A model generated the notes under the pieces. That model was not told where the DNA came from. It was given only the letters and a program-made list of their open reading frames with translations, and searched no databases. The position numbers and the translations under genes were made by a program. A DNA stretch of 64,000 nt. Source: Chryseobacterium sp. ZHDP1. GTDB taxonomy: Bacteria > Bacteroidota > Bacteroidia > Flavobacteriales > Weeksellaceae. Positions 25,134-32,854 of this stretch are shown piece after piece. Location: positions 682,001 to 746,000 of the forward strand of contig NZ_CP075682.1 in assembly GCF_018603435.1 (NCBI RefSeq). The letters run 5' to 3'. The stretch's first letter is position 1, and each line of letters opens with the position of its first letter.

Positions 25134-27269
25134 TTACGTGTTTCTTTCGGCTTCAAACTCCCAGACTCTGTGGCTGGCAATTGCCTGTATAAATTTACTG
25201 TCAGGCTCAGGATCTTCCCAGGTTACAATGGCAGAATCTTCATGTTTTCTTAAACCGACATTGCTGTTTTTGTAAAGTGCTTCTGTACCTTCATCAAAAT
25301 AAATTGCTTTGCAGTGTTTGTACGCTTCATTAATGAAATGTAACACTTTGTGCTTGTTGTCCGCTTTCATAAGCTCTTTTGCGGAATCTTCTCCTGCACC
25401 GATGAACAGGGCATCAAAACATACGCTTGCTGTACTTGTGAGGGAGTGTTTTGGCGTTAAGGCAGATCCGCTGTCCGTCTTTACCGGAGCTAAACTGGGT
25501 GCAATGATTTCAACAACTGCATTCTCACTTTCCAGTTTATTTTTTAGATCATTTATAGTGCCAAAATTGGCTCCATCAGCGATAATAAAGCCAATTTTTC
25601 TTCCCTGAATGGTATTTTTTACGGTATTTGCCATGCTTAAAGCTTCAGAAGCTCTCGTATGTGCTTCTCTTTCTTCACTTTGCAGATCTGTAGGATTGCT
25701 GTCTGCCGGAAGGCTTTTATTAGGGAATTCCAGCTCTTTTACTTCAACGCCTACATTTAAGGCAACCGTCTTTGCTAAGGATTTATCAATGAAATTAAGC
25801 TGTCCCACCATTCTTTCTCTGATTTCCGGAATGGTGACTTTCGACAATTCAAAAATCAGGGCATTCTGAAGATGGGTTTTCTCATGATCGGTCTGGCTGT
25901 TGTAAAATAATTTTGCCTGAGAATAATGATCTACAAAGCTTTCACTTCTGGCTCTTATTTTTGTTCCTGAAACTCTTTCCTGATGTGAAGTAAATCCTCC
26001 TTCCGACATCATTGCCTGAAAAGGGCATCCTCCTCCGATGGAATTGGGTTCGTAGCTTACTTTTCCTTTCACGATCTGCTGTCTCATGTGTCCGTCACGC
26101 TGATTGTTGTGAACGGTATTTACAGATCTGTTGATTGGAATTTCATGAAAATTGGGCGAACCTAGTCTTGAAAGCTGTGTATCTGTATAGGAAAATAATC
26201 TTCCTTGCAGAAGCGGATCGTTGGTAAAATCGATTCCGGGAACAAGATGTCCCGGATGAAAAGCCACCTGCTCTGTTTCAGCAAAGAAATTATCAGGATT
26301 TCTGTTTAAAGTTAATGTTCCGAAAATTTCTACCGGTACTTCTTCTTCAGGAATAATTTTGGTGGGATCGAGAAGATCAAAATCGAATTTATCTTCATCT
26401 TCTTCGGGAATTAATTGTACTCCGAAATCCCATTCCGGAAAATTTCCGCTTTCAATAGATTCCCAAAGATCTCTTTTATGGAAATCCGGATCTACTCCGG
26501 AAATTTTCTGCGCTTCGTCCCATGCTACGGAATGTACTCCCAATTTCGGCTTGAAATGAAATTTTACAAAATGGGCTTTTCCTTCATCATTAATAAATCT
26601 GAAGGTATGAACGCCGAACCCTTCCATTCTGCTGAAACTTCTCGGGATGGCTCTGTCACTCATCAGCCACATAATCATGTGCATACTTTCGGGCATCAGC
26701 GAGATAAAATCCCAGAATGTATCGTGCGCCGAAGCTGCCTGCGGAATTTCGTTATGAGGTTCCGGTTTTACGGCATGTACAAGATCCGGAAATTTAATGG
26801 CATCCTGAATAAAAAAAACAGGCATATTGTTTCCTACAAGATCATAATTTCCTTCTTCTGTGTAGAATTTTACGGCAAAACCTCTTACGTCTCTTGCCAG
26901 ATCTGTACTTCCTCTGCTTCCTGCAACCGTAGAAAACCGAACGAAAACAGGAGTTTCTTTTCCTACTTCAGTTAAAAATTTAGCTTTTGTATATTGTTTA
27001 AGGCTTTTCTTTAATGTAAAAACGCCGTGCGCTCCCGATCCGCGTGCATGAACAATTCTTTCGGGAATTCTTTCGTGATCAAAGTGGGTAATTTTTTCTC
27101 TCAGAATAAAGTCTTCCAGTAAAGTGGCGCCTCTTTCTCCGGCTTTCAGGGAGTTCTGGTTGTCGTTAATCTTTAAACCCTGATTAGTGGTAAGTTTCGT
27201 CTCTTCGTTGGATGTTTTGTGTGATTCAAGCTGATTCAGCTTATCGTTTGTCGGTTTTTTGTCTTTCAT
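25134..27269 (-). CDS. katE: Large-subunit monofunctional catalase (HPII/KatE type)
   Basis: Dismutates hydrogen peroxide. The 711-aa length with a C-terminal flavodoxin/DJ-1-like domain marks a large-subunit clade 2 catalase. Catalytic His H74 is in IVHARGSGAHG. The distal Asn is in DLVGNNMPVFFIQDA, and the proximal haem Tyr is in RLFSYTDTQLSRLG. The extra domain runs from about residue 555 (RKIGFIIADG) to the end. It sits between cinA and the DUF892 genes. Confidence 0.96.
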   Translation of the reverse strand: MKDKKPTNDKLNQLESHKTSNEETKLTTNQGLKINDNQNSLKAGERGATLLEDFILREKITHFDHERIPERIVHARGSGAHGVFTLKKSLKQYTKAKFLTEVGKETPVFVRFSTVAGSRGSTDLARDVRGFAVKFYTEEGNYDLVGNNMPVFFIQDAIKFPDLVHAVKPEPHNEIPQAASAHDTFWDFISLMPESMHMIMWLMSDRAIPRSFSRMEGFGVHTFRFINDEGKAHFVKFHFKPKLGVHSVAWDEAQKISGVDPDFHKRDLWESIESGNFPEWDFGVQLIPEEDEDKFDFDLLDPTKIIPEEEVPVEIFGTLTLNRNPDNFFAETEQVAFHPGHLVPGIDFTNDPLLQGRLFSYTDTQLSRLGSPNFHEIPINRSVNTVHNNQRDGHMRQQIVKGKVSYEPNSIGGGCPFQAMMSEGGFTSHQERVSGTKIRARSESFVDHYSQAKLFYNSQTDHEKTHLQNALIFELSKVTIPEIRERMVGQLNFIDKSLAKTVALNVGVEVKELEFPNKSLPADSNPTDLQSEEREAHTRASEALSMANTVKNTIQGRKIGFIIADGANFGTINDLKNKLESENAVVEIIAPSLAPVKTDSGSALTPKHSLTSTASVCFDALFIGAGEDSAKELMKADNKHKVLHFINEAYKHCKAIYFDEGTEALYKNSNVGLRKHEDSAIVTWEDPEPDSKFIQAIASHRVWEFEAERNT

Positions 27270-27326
27270 AATTCTTATATTTTGTGGTTTGTTTTTGTAA
27301 GTGGCAAAATAAAAACGGATGCGGTT

Positions 27327-27647
27327 CTATTTCAGTTTTGCCGGTTCACTTTCGGTATTTTTTATATATTTTTCGAAATAGTGAAGGTCTTCTTTGCATT
27401 TAACGGAGAGGTAAAACATAATCTGTTCCGGTTCTCTTATTCCTATAGTATCTGCACCGTAAAATTTTGCAATCAATGCCTTTATATCTTCATTTTCAGA
27501 ATCTTTTAAAACAATAAAAAGCAGAAAAATATTTTCCCTGATTTCTTTGGCATAGATTTCAGCGCCTTCTTCAAACCATTTTCCCCTGTTTTTAATTTTT
27601 GTAAAATGATCTGATTCTAAGTTTTTTACAATATTTCTGCAATTCAT
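27327..27647 (-). CDS. Unknown 106-aa protein
   Basis: I do not recognise a family. The protein is soluble, highly charged (many Lys and Glu), with no signal peptide, Cys cluster or membrane segment. It lies between the DUF892 gene (upstream, 57 bp) and katE on the same strand, and a hairpin separates it from the DUF892 gene. It is probably real given ATG start, codon use and tight packing. A stress-related role is only guilt by association. Confidence 0.65.
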   Translation of the reverse strand: MNCRNIVKNLESDHFTKIKNRGKWFEEGAEIYAKEIRENIFLLFIVLKDSENEDIKALIAKFYGADTIGIREPEQIMFYLSVKCKEDLHYFEKYIKNTESEPAKLK

Positions 27648-27667
27648 CTATTTAATTATCTTAGTTA

Positions 27668-27698
27668 AAAGCCATATAGAAAAAATCTACATGGCTTA
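27668..27698 (-). terminator. Hairpin downstream of the DUF892 gene
   Basis: AAGCCATATAGA (27669-27680) pairs with TCTACATGGCTT (27686-27697), one mismatch, directly after the stop codon. The T-run is weak on the minus strand. Confidence 0.55.
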
Positions 27699-27704
27699 TT
27701 TATA

Positions 27705-28334
27705 TTATTCTTCCTGCTCTGCGTCGAAATTGATGTAGGTTTCGGCGATCTCCGTAAGATCATAGTCTGTGTCTTCTTCCTCCTGAAGCGTTTTTTCCAG
27801 AAGATCTGCGGCTTTGTCGTGTCCCATGGTAATGGCAAGCTGAGCAAGTCCGCCGTAAGTGGCGATTTCGTAATGTTCAACTTTCTGGGCTGCGATAATA
27901 AGTGCTGCATCACGCGTCATAGAACCTTCTTCGGTAGATTTTATAATTTCCTCTCCTTCTTCGATGATTCCTTTAATTGCCTTGCATTCTTTTTTTTCGG
28001 GAGTTTCATCAATCAGTTTAAAAACTTTTTCAAGTCGGCTTACGTGCTTTTTCGTCTGAAGCTGATGATCTTCGAAAGCTTCCTTTAATTCTTCCGTTGT
28101 AGCAGCTTCCTGCATTTTGTCTAAGGCATCAATAATTGCATTTTCCGCGAAATAGATGTCTTTAAGTGCAGAAACAAAAAATTTATGAAGCGGAGAATTT
28201 TTCATCTCACTTTCATTTACGGAAGCATTATCTGCCTGTATGTTTTTTTTAGATGCAGAAACTGCTGTTTCTGCAGTTGCCGAAGAATCTTTAACCGTGC
28301 TGTTATCTTTATTTTCTGTGGTTTTGGTTGCCAT
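27705..28334 (-). CDS. DUF892 ferritin-like protein (YciE/YciF type)
   Basis: A 209-aa stress protein. The first about 45 residues are a polar, disordered Ser/Ala/Asn-rich leader. Then follows the DUF892 four-helix bundle (LHKFFVSALKDIYFAENAII; EDHQLQTKKHVSRLEKVF; AAQKVEHYEIATYGGL; LLEKTLQEEEDTDYDL) with di-iron type Glu and His residues. In E. coli the YciE/F proteins are RpoS-dependent and encoded with a KGG protein, yciG; here a KGG-tailed protein is also next door. Confidence 0.92.
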   Translation of the reverse strand: MATKTTENKDNSTVKDSSATAETAVSASKKNIQADNASVNESEMKNSPLHKFFVSALKDIYFAENAIIDALDKMQEAATTEELKEAFEDHQLQTKKHVSRLEKVFKLIDETPEKKECKAIKGIIEEGEEIIKSTEEGSMTRDAALIIAAQKVEHYEIATYGGLAQLAITMGHDKAADLLEKTLQEEEDTDYDLTEIAETYINFDAEQEE

Positions 28335-28366
28335 AATTTTGCTTTTGGTGTTTAAGTTTATGAAAA

Positions 28367-28404
28367 GATTACCCCTTTACATAATCACAAATAAAGAGGT
28401 AATC
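28367..28404 (-). terminator. Terminator of the KGG-tailed protein gene
   Basis: GATTACCCCTTTA (28367-28379) and TAAAGAGGTAATC (28392-28404) form a 13-bp stem with one mismatch, 10 nt after the stop; TTTTC follows on the minus strand. Confidence 0.75.
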
Positions 28405-28414
28405 TGAAAAAGAA

Positions 28415-29230
28415 TTATGAATTACGTCTGCCTCCGAATCCCGATCTGCCGGAACCTGAAGATCTTCCGCCTCCGTGAGAAGCCTGCCCTCCCATACGAG
28501 CGATTCTCGTACGTTCGGCTTTGCTCATTGATGCGAAACCTCTTCTTGAAGTACCGTTACCAGATCCTGAACTGGAGCTTCGACCTGAACCGCTGCTGTT
28601 TCCTGATCTTGAACCTGAACCTGAGTTTCCTCTGCTGCTTCCTGAATTGGAATTCGATGATCTTCCGGAGTTTGAGCCGGAACCCGAACCAGATCTTCCG
28701 CCACTGTTTCTGCTTCCTCTCGGTCTTCCCGGATTATCGTGTCTGTGGTCATAATTATCGTCGTTAGAGTTGCCGGAAGACGACCTTCCTCTTCCGCCGG
28801 ATCTTGAACCCGATCCTGATCCTGATCTGCCGGAATTTGAACCTGAAGATCTTCCCGATCCGCTGCGCGAACCTCCTCTTCCGCTTCCTGAAGTAAATCT
28901 TCCCTGGCTGTCTCTCTGCTGATTTCCGTTTCCGCTTCGTCCTCTTCCACGACCTCTGTTGTCGTTATCGTCTTCATCGTCGTCGTAATCTTCATCATCA
29001 TAGTCATCGTCGTCGTAATCTTCATCATCATAGTCGTCGTAGCTGTTTTCATAATCATCGTCTTCATCATCAAAGTAATCTTCATACTCTGAGAAGTCAT
29101 CATCATAATCTTCATCATTTTGGGCATCGTTATACCCGTGATCGTATCCTAACTGGTAGATTTCCTCAAGATTGCTTGATGAGTCTGAATTTCCTCTTGA
29201 ACTACGGTTTCCTGAATTTCTAGTGTTCAT
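28415..29230 (-). CDS. Disordered charge-segregated protein with a KGG stress motif at the C-terminus
   Basis: A 271-aa low-complexity protein in three blocks. Residues about 37-92 are almost only Asp, Glu and Tyr. Residues 93-240 are Gly/Ser/Arg-rich with RGRGRGR and DSQGRFTSGSGRGG. Residues 241-262 are GFASMSKAERTRIARMGGQA, which matches the KGG stress repeat (GFA-M---++--IA+-GG-A). KGG proteins such as E. coli YciG are stress-induced; their mechanism is unknown. A palindrome lies at -41.5 of its promoter. Minus strand frame confirmed by the KGG tail; other long frames here are shadows of the repetitive DNA. Confidence 0.88.
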   Translation of the reverse strand: MNTRNSGNRSSRGNSDSSSNLEEIYQLGYDHGYNDAQNDEDYDDDFSEYEDYFDDEDDDYENSYDDYDDEDYDDDDYDDEDYDDDEDDNDNRGRGRGRSGNGNQQRDSQGRFTSGSGRGGSRSGSGRSSGSNSGRSGSGSGSRSGGRGRSSSGNSNDDNYDHRHDNPGRPRGSRNSGGRSGSGSGSNSGRSSNSNSGSSRGNSGSGSRSGNSSGSGRSSSSGSGNGTSRRGFASMSKAERTRIARMGGQASHGGGRSSGSGRSGFGGRRNS

Positions 29231-29394
29231 AACTGTTTTTTTTATGTTAATATTTAGTGATGTGTATTGCCGGCCGTGACTAGTATTTAGACAGCAATGG
29301 TTTTGGTTTTAGTAATAAAAAGATTTAAAAAAAAGCAAATGCTTTTACTGTTTCTCTTATCGAGAACTGAAAGAATGAATATGAATTATATACT

Positions 29395-29402
29395 CAAATG
29401 TA
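29395..29402 (-). promoter_or_regulatory. -7 box for the KGG-tailed protein gene
   Basis: Minus strand reads TACATTTG (TAnnTTTG). The leader to the ATG at 29230 is about 155 nt. The palindrome TGAC-N4-GTCA is centred exactly 34 bp upstream of the centre of this box. Confidence 0.65.
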
Positions 29403-29423
29403 CAACTGAAATGTCCCTTATTT

Positions 29424-29441
29424 TTATGACTGAGGTCACAA
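29424..29441. promoter_or_regulatory. Candidate Crp/Fnr-type operator (TTATGACTGAGGTCACAA)
   Basis: An imperfect palindrome with core TGAC-N4-GTCA. Its distance to the -7 box equals that at 31239-31256, which corresponds to about -41.5, the class II activator position. Confidence 0.6.
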
Positions 29442-29449
29442 TTGCAGGA

Positions 29450-30064
29450 TTAATATAAAATTTTTCGGCTTTCTATTTTTAAACTGCCTTCTTTTTCCAT
29501 TTTTTTCAGGGTTCTGATGACTGTTTCTACTCTTAAGCCTGTAAGATTGGCAATCTGCTGTCTGGTAAGGTCTACATGAAAACACTGTTCGCAATCTCCT
29601 TCATGGTAGCTTTTCAGATAATCCAGTAAGCCTTTTAATCTTGTTACGGGGTTTAAGGAAGACATATTCTGAAGCATAATGGCTTTAAAATAAAGTCTTT
29701 GAGAAAGACAGTGGTTCATTTCTAAAGAAATTTTCGGATTTTTTTCGAGAAGTTCCAAAAAACTGTTTTTCGGAAGTCTGATAATTTCTGTATCTGTAAT
29801 ACAGATGGCATTCATTGCGTAAAATTTTTCTAAGAAGAGCATGGGATCTCCAAAGCTGTTTTTTTCTCCTAAAATGTTATGAATAAATTCTTTTCCCTCT
29901 TCATTATAGCTGTTTTGCTTCACTTTACCGCTGATAATCTGGTAGTAATACAAAGCTGTATCTCCTTCTTTATAGATTATTTCTTTCGCCTTATAAAATC
30001 TATCTTCTGCTCCGAATTCATATAATAATTCCGGATCAATGTTCATGCAGCTTATAGTTTTCAT
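29450..30064 (-). CDS. Crp/Fnr-family transcriptional regulator (paralogue 1)
   Basis: A 204-aa regulator with a cyclic-nucleotide-binding-like beta barrel (YKEGDTALYYYQIISGKVKQ; GEKNSFGDPMLFLEK) and a C-terminal winged HTH (LTRQQIANLTGLRVETVIRT). The N-terminal four-Cys FeS pattern of FNR is missing, though a CEQC motif precedes the HTH. It is a close paralogue of the next gene upstream, sharing the ending 'RKILY'. Likely controls nearby stress genes. Confidence 0.93.
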   Translation of the reverse strand: MKTISCMNIDPELLYEFGAEDRFYKAKEIIYKEGDTALYYYQIISGKVKQNSYNEEGKEFIHNILGEKNSFGDPMLFLEKFYAMNAICITDTEIIRLPKNSFLELLEKNPKISLEMNHCLSQRLYFKAIMLQNMSSLNPVTRLKGLLDYLKSYHEGDCEQCFHVDLTRQQIANLTGLRVETVIRTLKKMEKEGSLKIESRKILY

Positions 30065-30096
30065 ATCTTAGAATTTTAACAATTCTCCAGCAAAAA

Positions 30097-30111
30097 AAAG
30101 ACCATATGTCT
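30097..30111. promoter_or_regulatory. Palindrome AAGAC-CATAT-GTCTT upstream of Crp/Fnr paralogue 1
   Basis: Five-bp perfect arms with a 5-bp centre, 33-47 bp upstream of the ATG and just after the stop of paralogue 2. It may be an autoregulatory site; no -7 box is evident. Confidence 0.35.
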
Positions 30112-30116
30112 TATAA

Positions 30117-30713
30117 TCAGTACAATATTTTTCTGTTCCGGATTTGCAGAAGTTTGTCTCTCTCCATCACCTTAATGGCTCTGATGGCTGTTTCCACGCA
30201 AAGTCCCGTAAGACCAGCCATTTGCTGTCTTGTAAGGGGGATCATAAAGGAATACGGAGCCTGTTCTTCCTGAAAACTTTTTAGATAATCCATGAGGGTT
30301 TTCAATTTTGCGGCAGGACTCTGACTGGCTAAATTCTGAGACATAATCAGGCCATAATACAATCTTTCAGACATAAAAACATTTATATCCTGAGATATTT
30401 CCGGATATAATTTTAGTAAATCTAAAAATATATATTTCGGAAGTTTCAGAACTTCGCAGTTTGTAAGGGCAACAGCATTTACAGGATAAGGTTTATCTAT
30501 AAATAAAAGAGACTCTCCGATGCTATGTCCGTCTTCCAAAATAGTCTGTATACTTTCCTTTCCGTCTTCGTTAAAGTTATTAAGCTTTACCTCTCCTTTA
30601 ATGATCTGATAGTAATAACCGGGATAGCTTCCTTCTGTAAATATGCTTTCCGAGGGTTTGTAATTTTTAATACTCGCTCCTACTGAATGCAAAATTTCTT
30701 CTTTAATAACCAT
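30117..30713 (-). CDS. Crp/Fnr-family transcriptional regulator (paralogue 2)
   Basis: A 198-aa regulator with the same layout as its downstream neighbour: barrel motifs FTEGSYPGYYYQIIKGEVKL and EDGHSIGESLLFIDKPYPVN, and HTH LTRQQMAGLTGLCVETAIRA. The tandem pair appears to come from a duplication. No Cys cluster. Candidate controller of the TGAC-N4-GTCA sites in this region. Confidence 0.93.
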   Translation of the reverse strand: MVIKEEILHSVGASIKNYKPSESIFTEGSYPGYYYQIIKGEVKLNNFNEDGKESIQTILEDGHSIGESLLFIDKPYPVNAVALTNCEVLKLPKYIFLDLLKLYPEISQDINVFMSERLYYGLIMSQNLASQSPAAKLKTLMDYLKSFQEEQAPYSFMIPLTRQQMAGLTGLCVETAIRAIKVMERDKLLQIRNRKILY

Positions 30714-30897
30714 ATTAGCTGTTTTTTGATATTTCTTAATACTGAAGCATTCCTAGTAGAAATAAAATTGGATATAAATTTAATCAGTACAAAAATCGAA
30801 CCTTAATCTGTTAAAAATTAAGAAGTTGAATATTGTATGGGTTAAATCTTTTAAGCAGATATTGCTTTTTATGAATAGTTTAAATGTATAGAATCTA

Positions 30898-30924
30898 AAC
30901 CCGCTTTAAATTATAAAACGGGTT
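30898..30924 (-). terminator. Hairpin downstream of the small lipoprotein gene
   Basis: AACCCG (30898-30903) and CGGGTT (30919-30924) flank a 15-nt AT loop, about 20 nt beyond the stop. Confidence 0.45.
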
Positions 30925-30943
30925 CGGTTATAATTGTTGGAGA

Positions 30944-31180
30944 TTATTTTACAGTTCGTGTGCTGTCCGATCCTGTTCCTCCGGAGCGGGGTGTTGTGGT
31001 GTTTGTACTGTCGTTCTTTGGAATAGAATCATTAGACATCGGCGTGGTAGTATTTACAGAAGGATCTGTTACAACAGTCGAATCATACCCCGAATCAGAA
31101 TTAGAGGTTGTTGAGTTTTCTTTTTTCTGACAGCTCAATACGAGAATGCCCAAAAGGGCAATCGATGCGATACATTTCAT
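30944..31180 (-). CDS. Small Ser/Thr/Asp-rich lipoprotein
   Basis: A 78-aa protein with a lipoprotein signal peptide (MKCIASIALLGILVLSC, lipobox LVLSC, lipidated Cys about 17) and a mature part that is low-complexity Ser/Thr/Asn/Asp with 'STNTTTPRSGGTGSD'. No known domain. Its promoter has a -7 box at 31210-31217 and a strong palindrome centred 34 bp further upstream, so it is a probable Crp/Fnr target. Confidence 0.8.
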   Translation of the reverse strand: MKCIASIALLGILVLSCQKKENSTTSNSDSGYDSTVVTDPSVNTTTPMSNDSIPKNDSTNTTTPRSGGTGSDSTRTVK

Positions 31181-31209
31181 AATATTATATTTTAAGTGGT
31201 GTGATACTT

Positions 31210-31217
31210 CAAAAGTA
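31210..31217 (-). promoter_or_regulatory. -7 box for the small lipoprotein gene
   Basis: Minus strand reads TACTTTTG, full TAnnTTTG match, about 30 nt upstream of the ATG. Confidence 0.7.
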
Positions 31218-31238
31218 GGATAATATTATGTTAAGTAT

Positions 31239-31256
31239 TTATGACCTTGGTCATAA
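31239..31256. promoter_or_regulatory. Candidate Crp/Fnr operator, near-perfect palindrome TTATGACCTTGGTCATAA
   Basis: Eight-bp arms TTATGACC/GGTCATAA with a 2-bp centre. The centre is 34 bp upstream of the -7 box centre, the same as at 29424-29441. Confidence 0.7.
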
Positions 31257-31422
31257 GAAAAAATCACACGAAATAAAAGCAATATAATAAATTGAAAATC
31301 AACTGTTTAATAATTAAAAAACATTTTTTTATTAAGCTATTGTGGTCTTTTTTCATTTACAGCCGTAAAGTTCAGTTTATCTTTTGTGGTTATGTAAAAG
31401 TTTAAAAAGACTCATTTAAAAA

Positions 31423-32019
31423 TTATTTGCTGTCCGGAACGAAATTTTTCCTTGCAAGTTCTTTTCTTACACGGCTTAAACTTTCGGGAGTAATCCCAAG
31501 ATAAGAGGCAATCATCCATTGTGGAACTCTCAGCAGGAGATCCGGATACATTTTAATGAATTTCATATATCTTTCTTCTGCAGTTTCTGCCAAAAGGGAA
31601 TTGATTCTGTCCTGAAGACTTTTGATGTGTTTCTGAAGGAGTATATCGCTTTTTTCCAGACTGTCGGGAAATTCCCCGATCAGTTTATTGATAAAATCCG
31701 GATGCAGCAGTAGTACTTCGGAATCTTCTACCGCTTCAATATAATACACGGACTTTTCGTTAAAATAAAGACTGCTCCGGTCTGAAGTAAGCCAGCTTTC
31801 GGGCGCAAACTGGATGATATGTTCTTTGCCGTTTTTATCGATGGAGTACATTTTCAGAAGTCCTTTTTCCACGAAATAAATATATCTGCAGACTTCACCG
31901 TACTGTAAAAGAAACTGGTTTTTCTGCACTTTTTTTACCTCATAATGCAGGCTGCACATATTCACTTTTTCCAAAGGAACATTCAAAACTTTTGCTAGAT
32001 AATTATTTATATTCGTCAT
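31423..32019 (-). CDS. Crp/Fnr-family transcriptional regulator (third, in YtxJ operon)
   Basis: A 198-aa regulator of a different subfamily from the pair above. It has the barrel motifs QKNQFLLQYGEVCRYIYFVEKG and YYIEAVEDSEVLLL, and an HTH ending PQWMIASYLGITPESLSRVR, typical of flavobacterial Crp/Fnr proteins. Its ATG shares one base with the ytxJ stop (TAATG), so it is the last gene of the redox operon and may regulate it. Confidence 0.92.
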   Translation of the reverse strand: MTNINNYLAKVLNVPLEKVNMCSLHYEVKKVQKNQFLLQYGEVCRYIYFVEKGLLKMYSIDKNGKEHIIQFAPESWLTSDRSSLYFNEKSVYYIEAVEDSEVLLLHPDFINKLIGEFPDSLEKSDILLQKHIKSLQDRINSLLAETAEERYMKFIKMYPDLLLRVPQWMIASYLGITPESLSRVRKELARKNFVPDSK

Positions 32020-32396
32020 TATACAATTTGGTCTACCGATATATTCTGGTGAGAAGCGTTGTTTACAGCCTTTCCGTTTTCTATTACAATAAGCTGCGGA
32101 CTTTGGTGCGTTACTCCGAGATCTTCAGCAATCTTATTGGAAACCGGTCTGTGAGCCAGCAAATCTAAGTAATATAAATCTATTTTCTGATCCAGATTTT
32201 CTATTTCTTTCTCAAAATTTCTCAACACGGTTTTGCTGATAAAGCAACTTGTTGAATGCTTGAATATTGCTATCCTGTGCTGAAAAGAATCCTGGATGGC
32301 TTTTTCCAGATCTTCTTCAGATTCTATCTTTTTCCAGAACGATTTCTGCTCCGGTGTATCTTCTTTTCCGCCAAATATTTTATCAAAAAAACTCAT
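32019..32396 (-). CDS. ytxJ: Bacillithiol system redox-active protein YtxJ (monothiol thioredoxin-like)
   Basis: A 125-aa thioredoxin-fold protein with the YtxJ pattern FKHSTSCFIS, single active-site Cys C51, and the cis-Pro region HQSPQLIVIENGKAV. It is proposed to remove bacillithiol from S-bacillithiolated proteins, like a bacilliredoxin. It starts inside the stop of the DUF1569 gene (4-nt overlap). Confidence 0.9.
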   Translation of the reverse strand: MSFFDKIFGGKEDTPEQKSFWKKIESEEDLEKAIQDSFQHRIAIFKHSTSCFISKTVLRNFEKEIENLDQKIDLYYLDLLAHRPVSNKIAEDLGVTHQSPQLIVIENGKAVNNASHQNISVDQIV

Positions 32397-32854
32397 GTAC
32401 TAAATTGTTTTAAGTGATGATCCAGATGTTTATACTCTAAAAATCCCCAGTCTTTTTCTTTCATTTGTCCAAAAAGCACGTGTTGAAGGGGCAAATTTCC
32501 TGTCTTAAAAGTTACTTTGTAGTCTTCAAGCGTTTTCAGGAGGTTCACTTTTTCTGAATTAAAATCACATTCAAAATTAACAATAAGTTTTTGAAAAGTC
32601 GGCATATTTCGGGGAATTCCGTTATTAAAAATTTGCATTTCCAATTTTGTAACAATTCCTATCCAGCGGAAAAGAATGTTTATTGGCGTAAGCTGTAATT
32701 TTCTCTGCGGAATTAACAGGACATAACTGCAATGCCTCATCATCTGACAGACATTCATTTTCCCCCATTTTCTGGGTGAATTTTGCTTTAGCCCTGAAAT
32801 TCTCTGTACAATTTCATTAAAATCTTCAGGATTATGGAGACTTTTTTTTACCAA
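32393..32854 (-). CDS. DUF1569 (DinB-superfamily-like) protein
   Basis: A roughly 153-aa helical protein with NSPRKWGKMNVCQMMRHCSYVL and the late HVLFGQMKEKDWGFLEYKHLDHHLKQF, matching DUF1569, a DinB-like four-helix family with His residues able to bind metal. I place the start at the TTG at 32854, which overlaps the upstream stop by 7 nt; an ATG at 32908 would overlap the DinB gene by 61 nt. Likely a thiol-transferase-like partner of its neighbours, but that is inference. Confidence 0.82.
   Translation of the reverse strand: MVKKSLHNPEDFNEIVQRISGLKQNSPRKWGKMNVCQMMRHCSYVLLIPQRKLQLTPINILFRWIGIVTKLEMQIFNNGIPRNMPTFQKLIVNFECDFNSEKVNLLKTLEDYKVTFKTGNLPLQHVLFGQMKEKDWGFLEYKHLDHHLKQFST

Noticed and set aside
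26415..26975. A 186-codon open frame on the plus strand inside katE
   Set aside because: It is fully within the catalase coding sequence on the other strand and has no family motifs.
28521..29127. Long open frames in other frames across the KGG-protein gene
   Set aside because: They are shadows of the repetitive GAT/TCT-rich DNA; their products are long Met/Thr/Glu or Pro/Glu strings, while the chosen frame carries the KGG motif.
28415..29230. DNA minisatellite or CRISPR-like array
   Set aside because: The repetition is at codon level with varied units and no regular spacer; it encodes one low-complexity protein.
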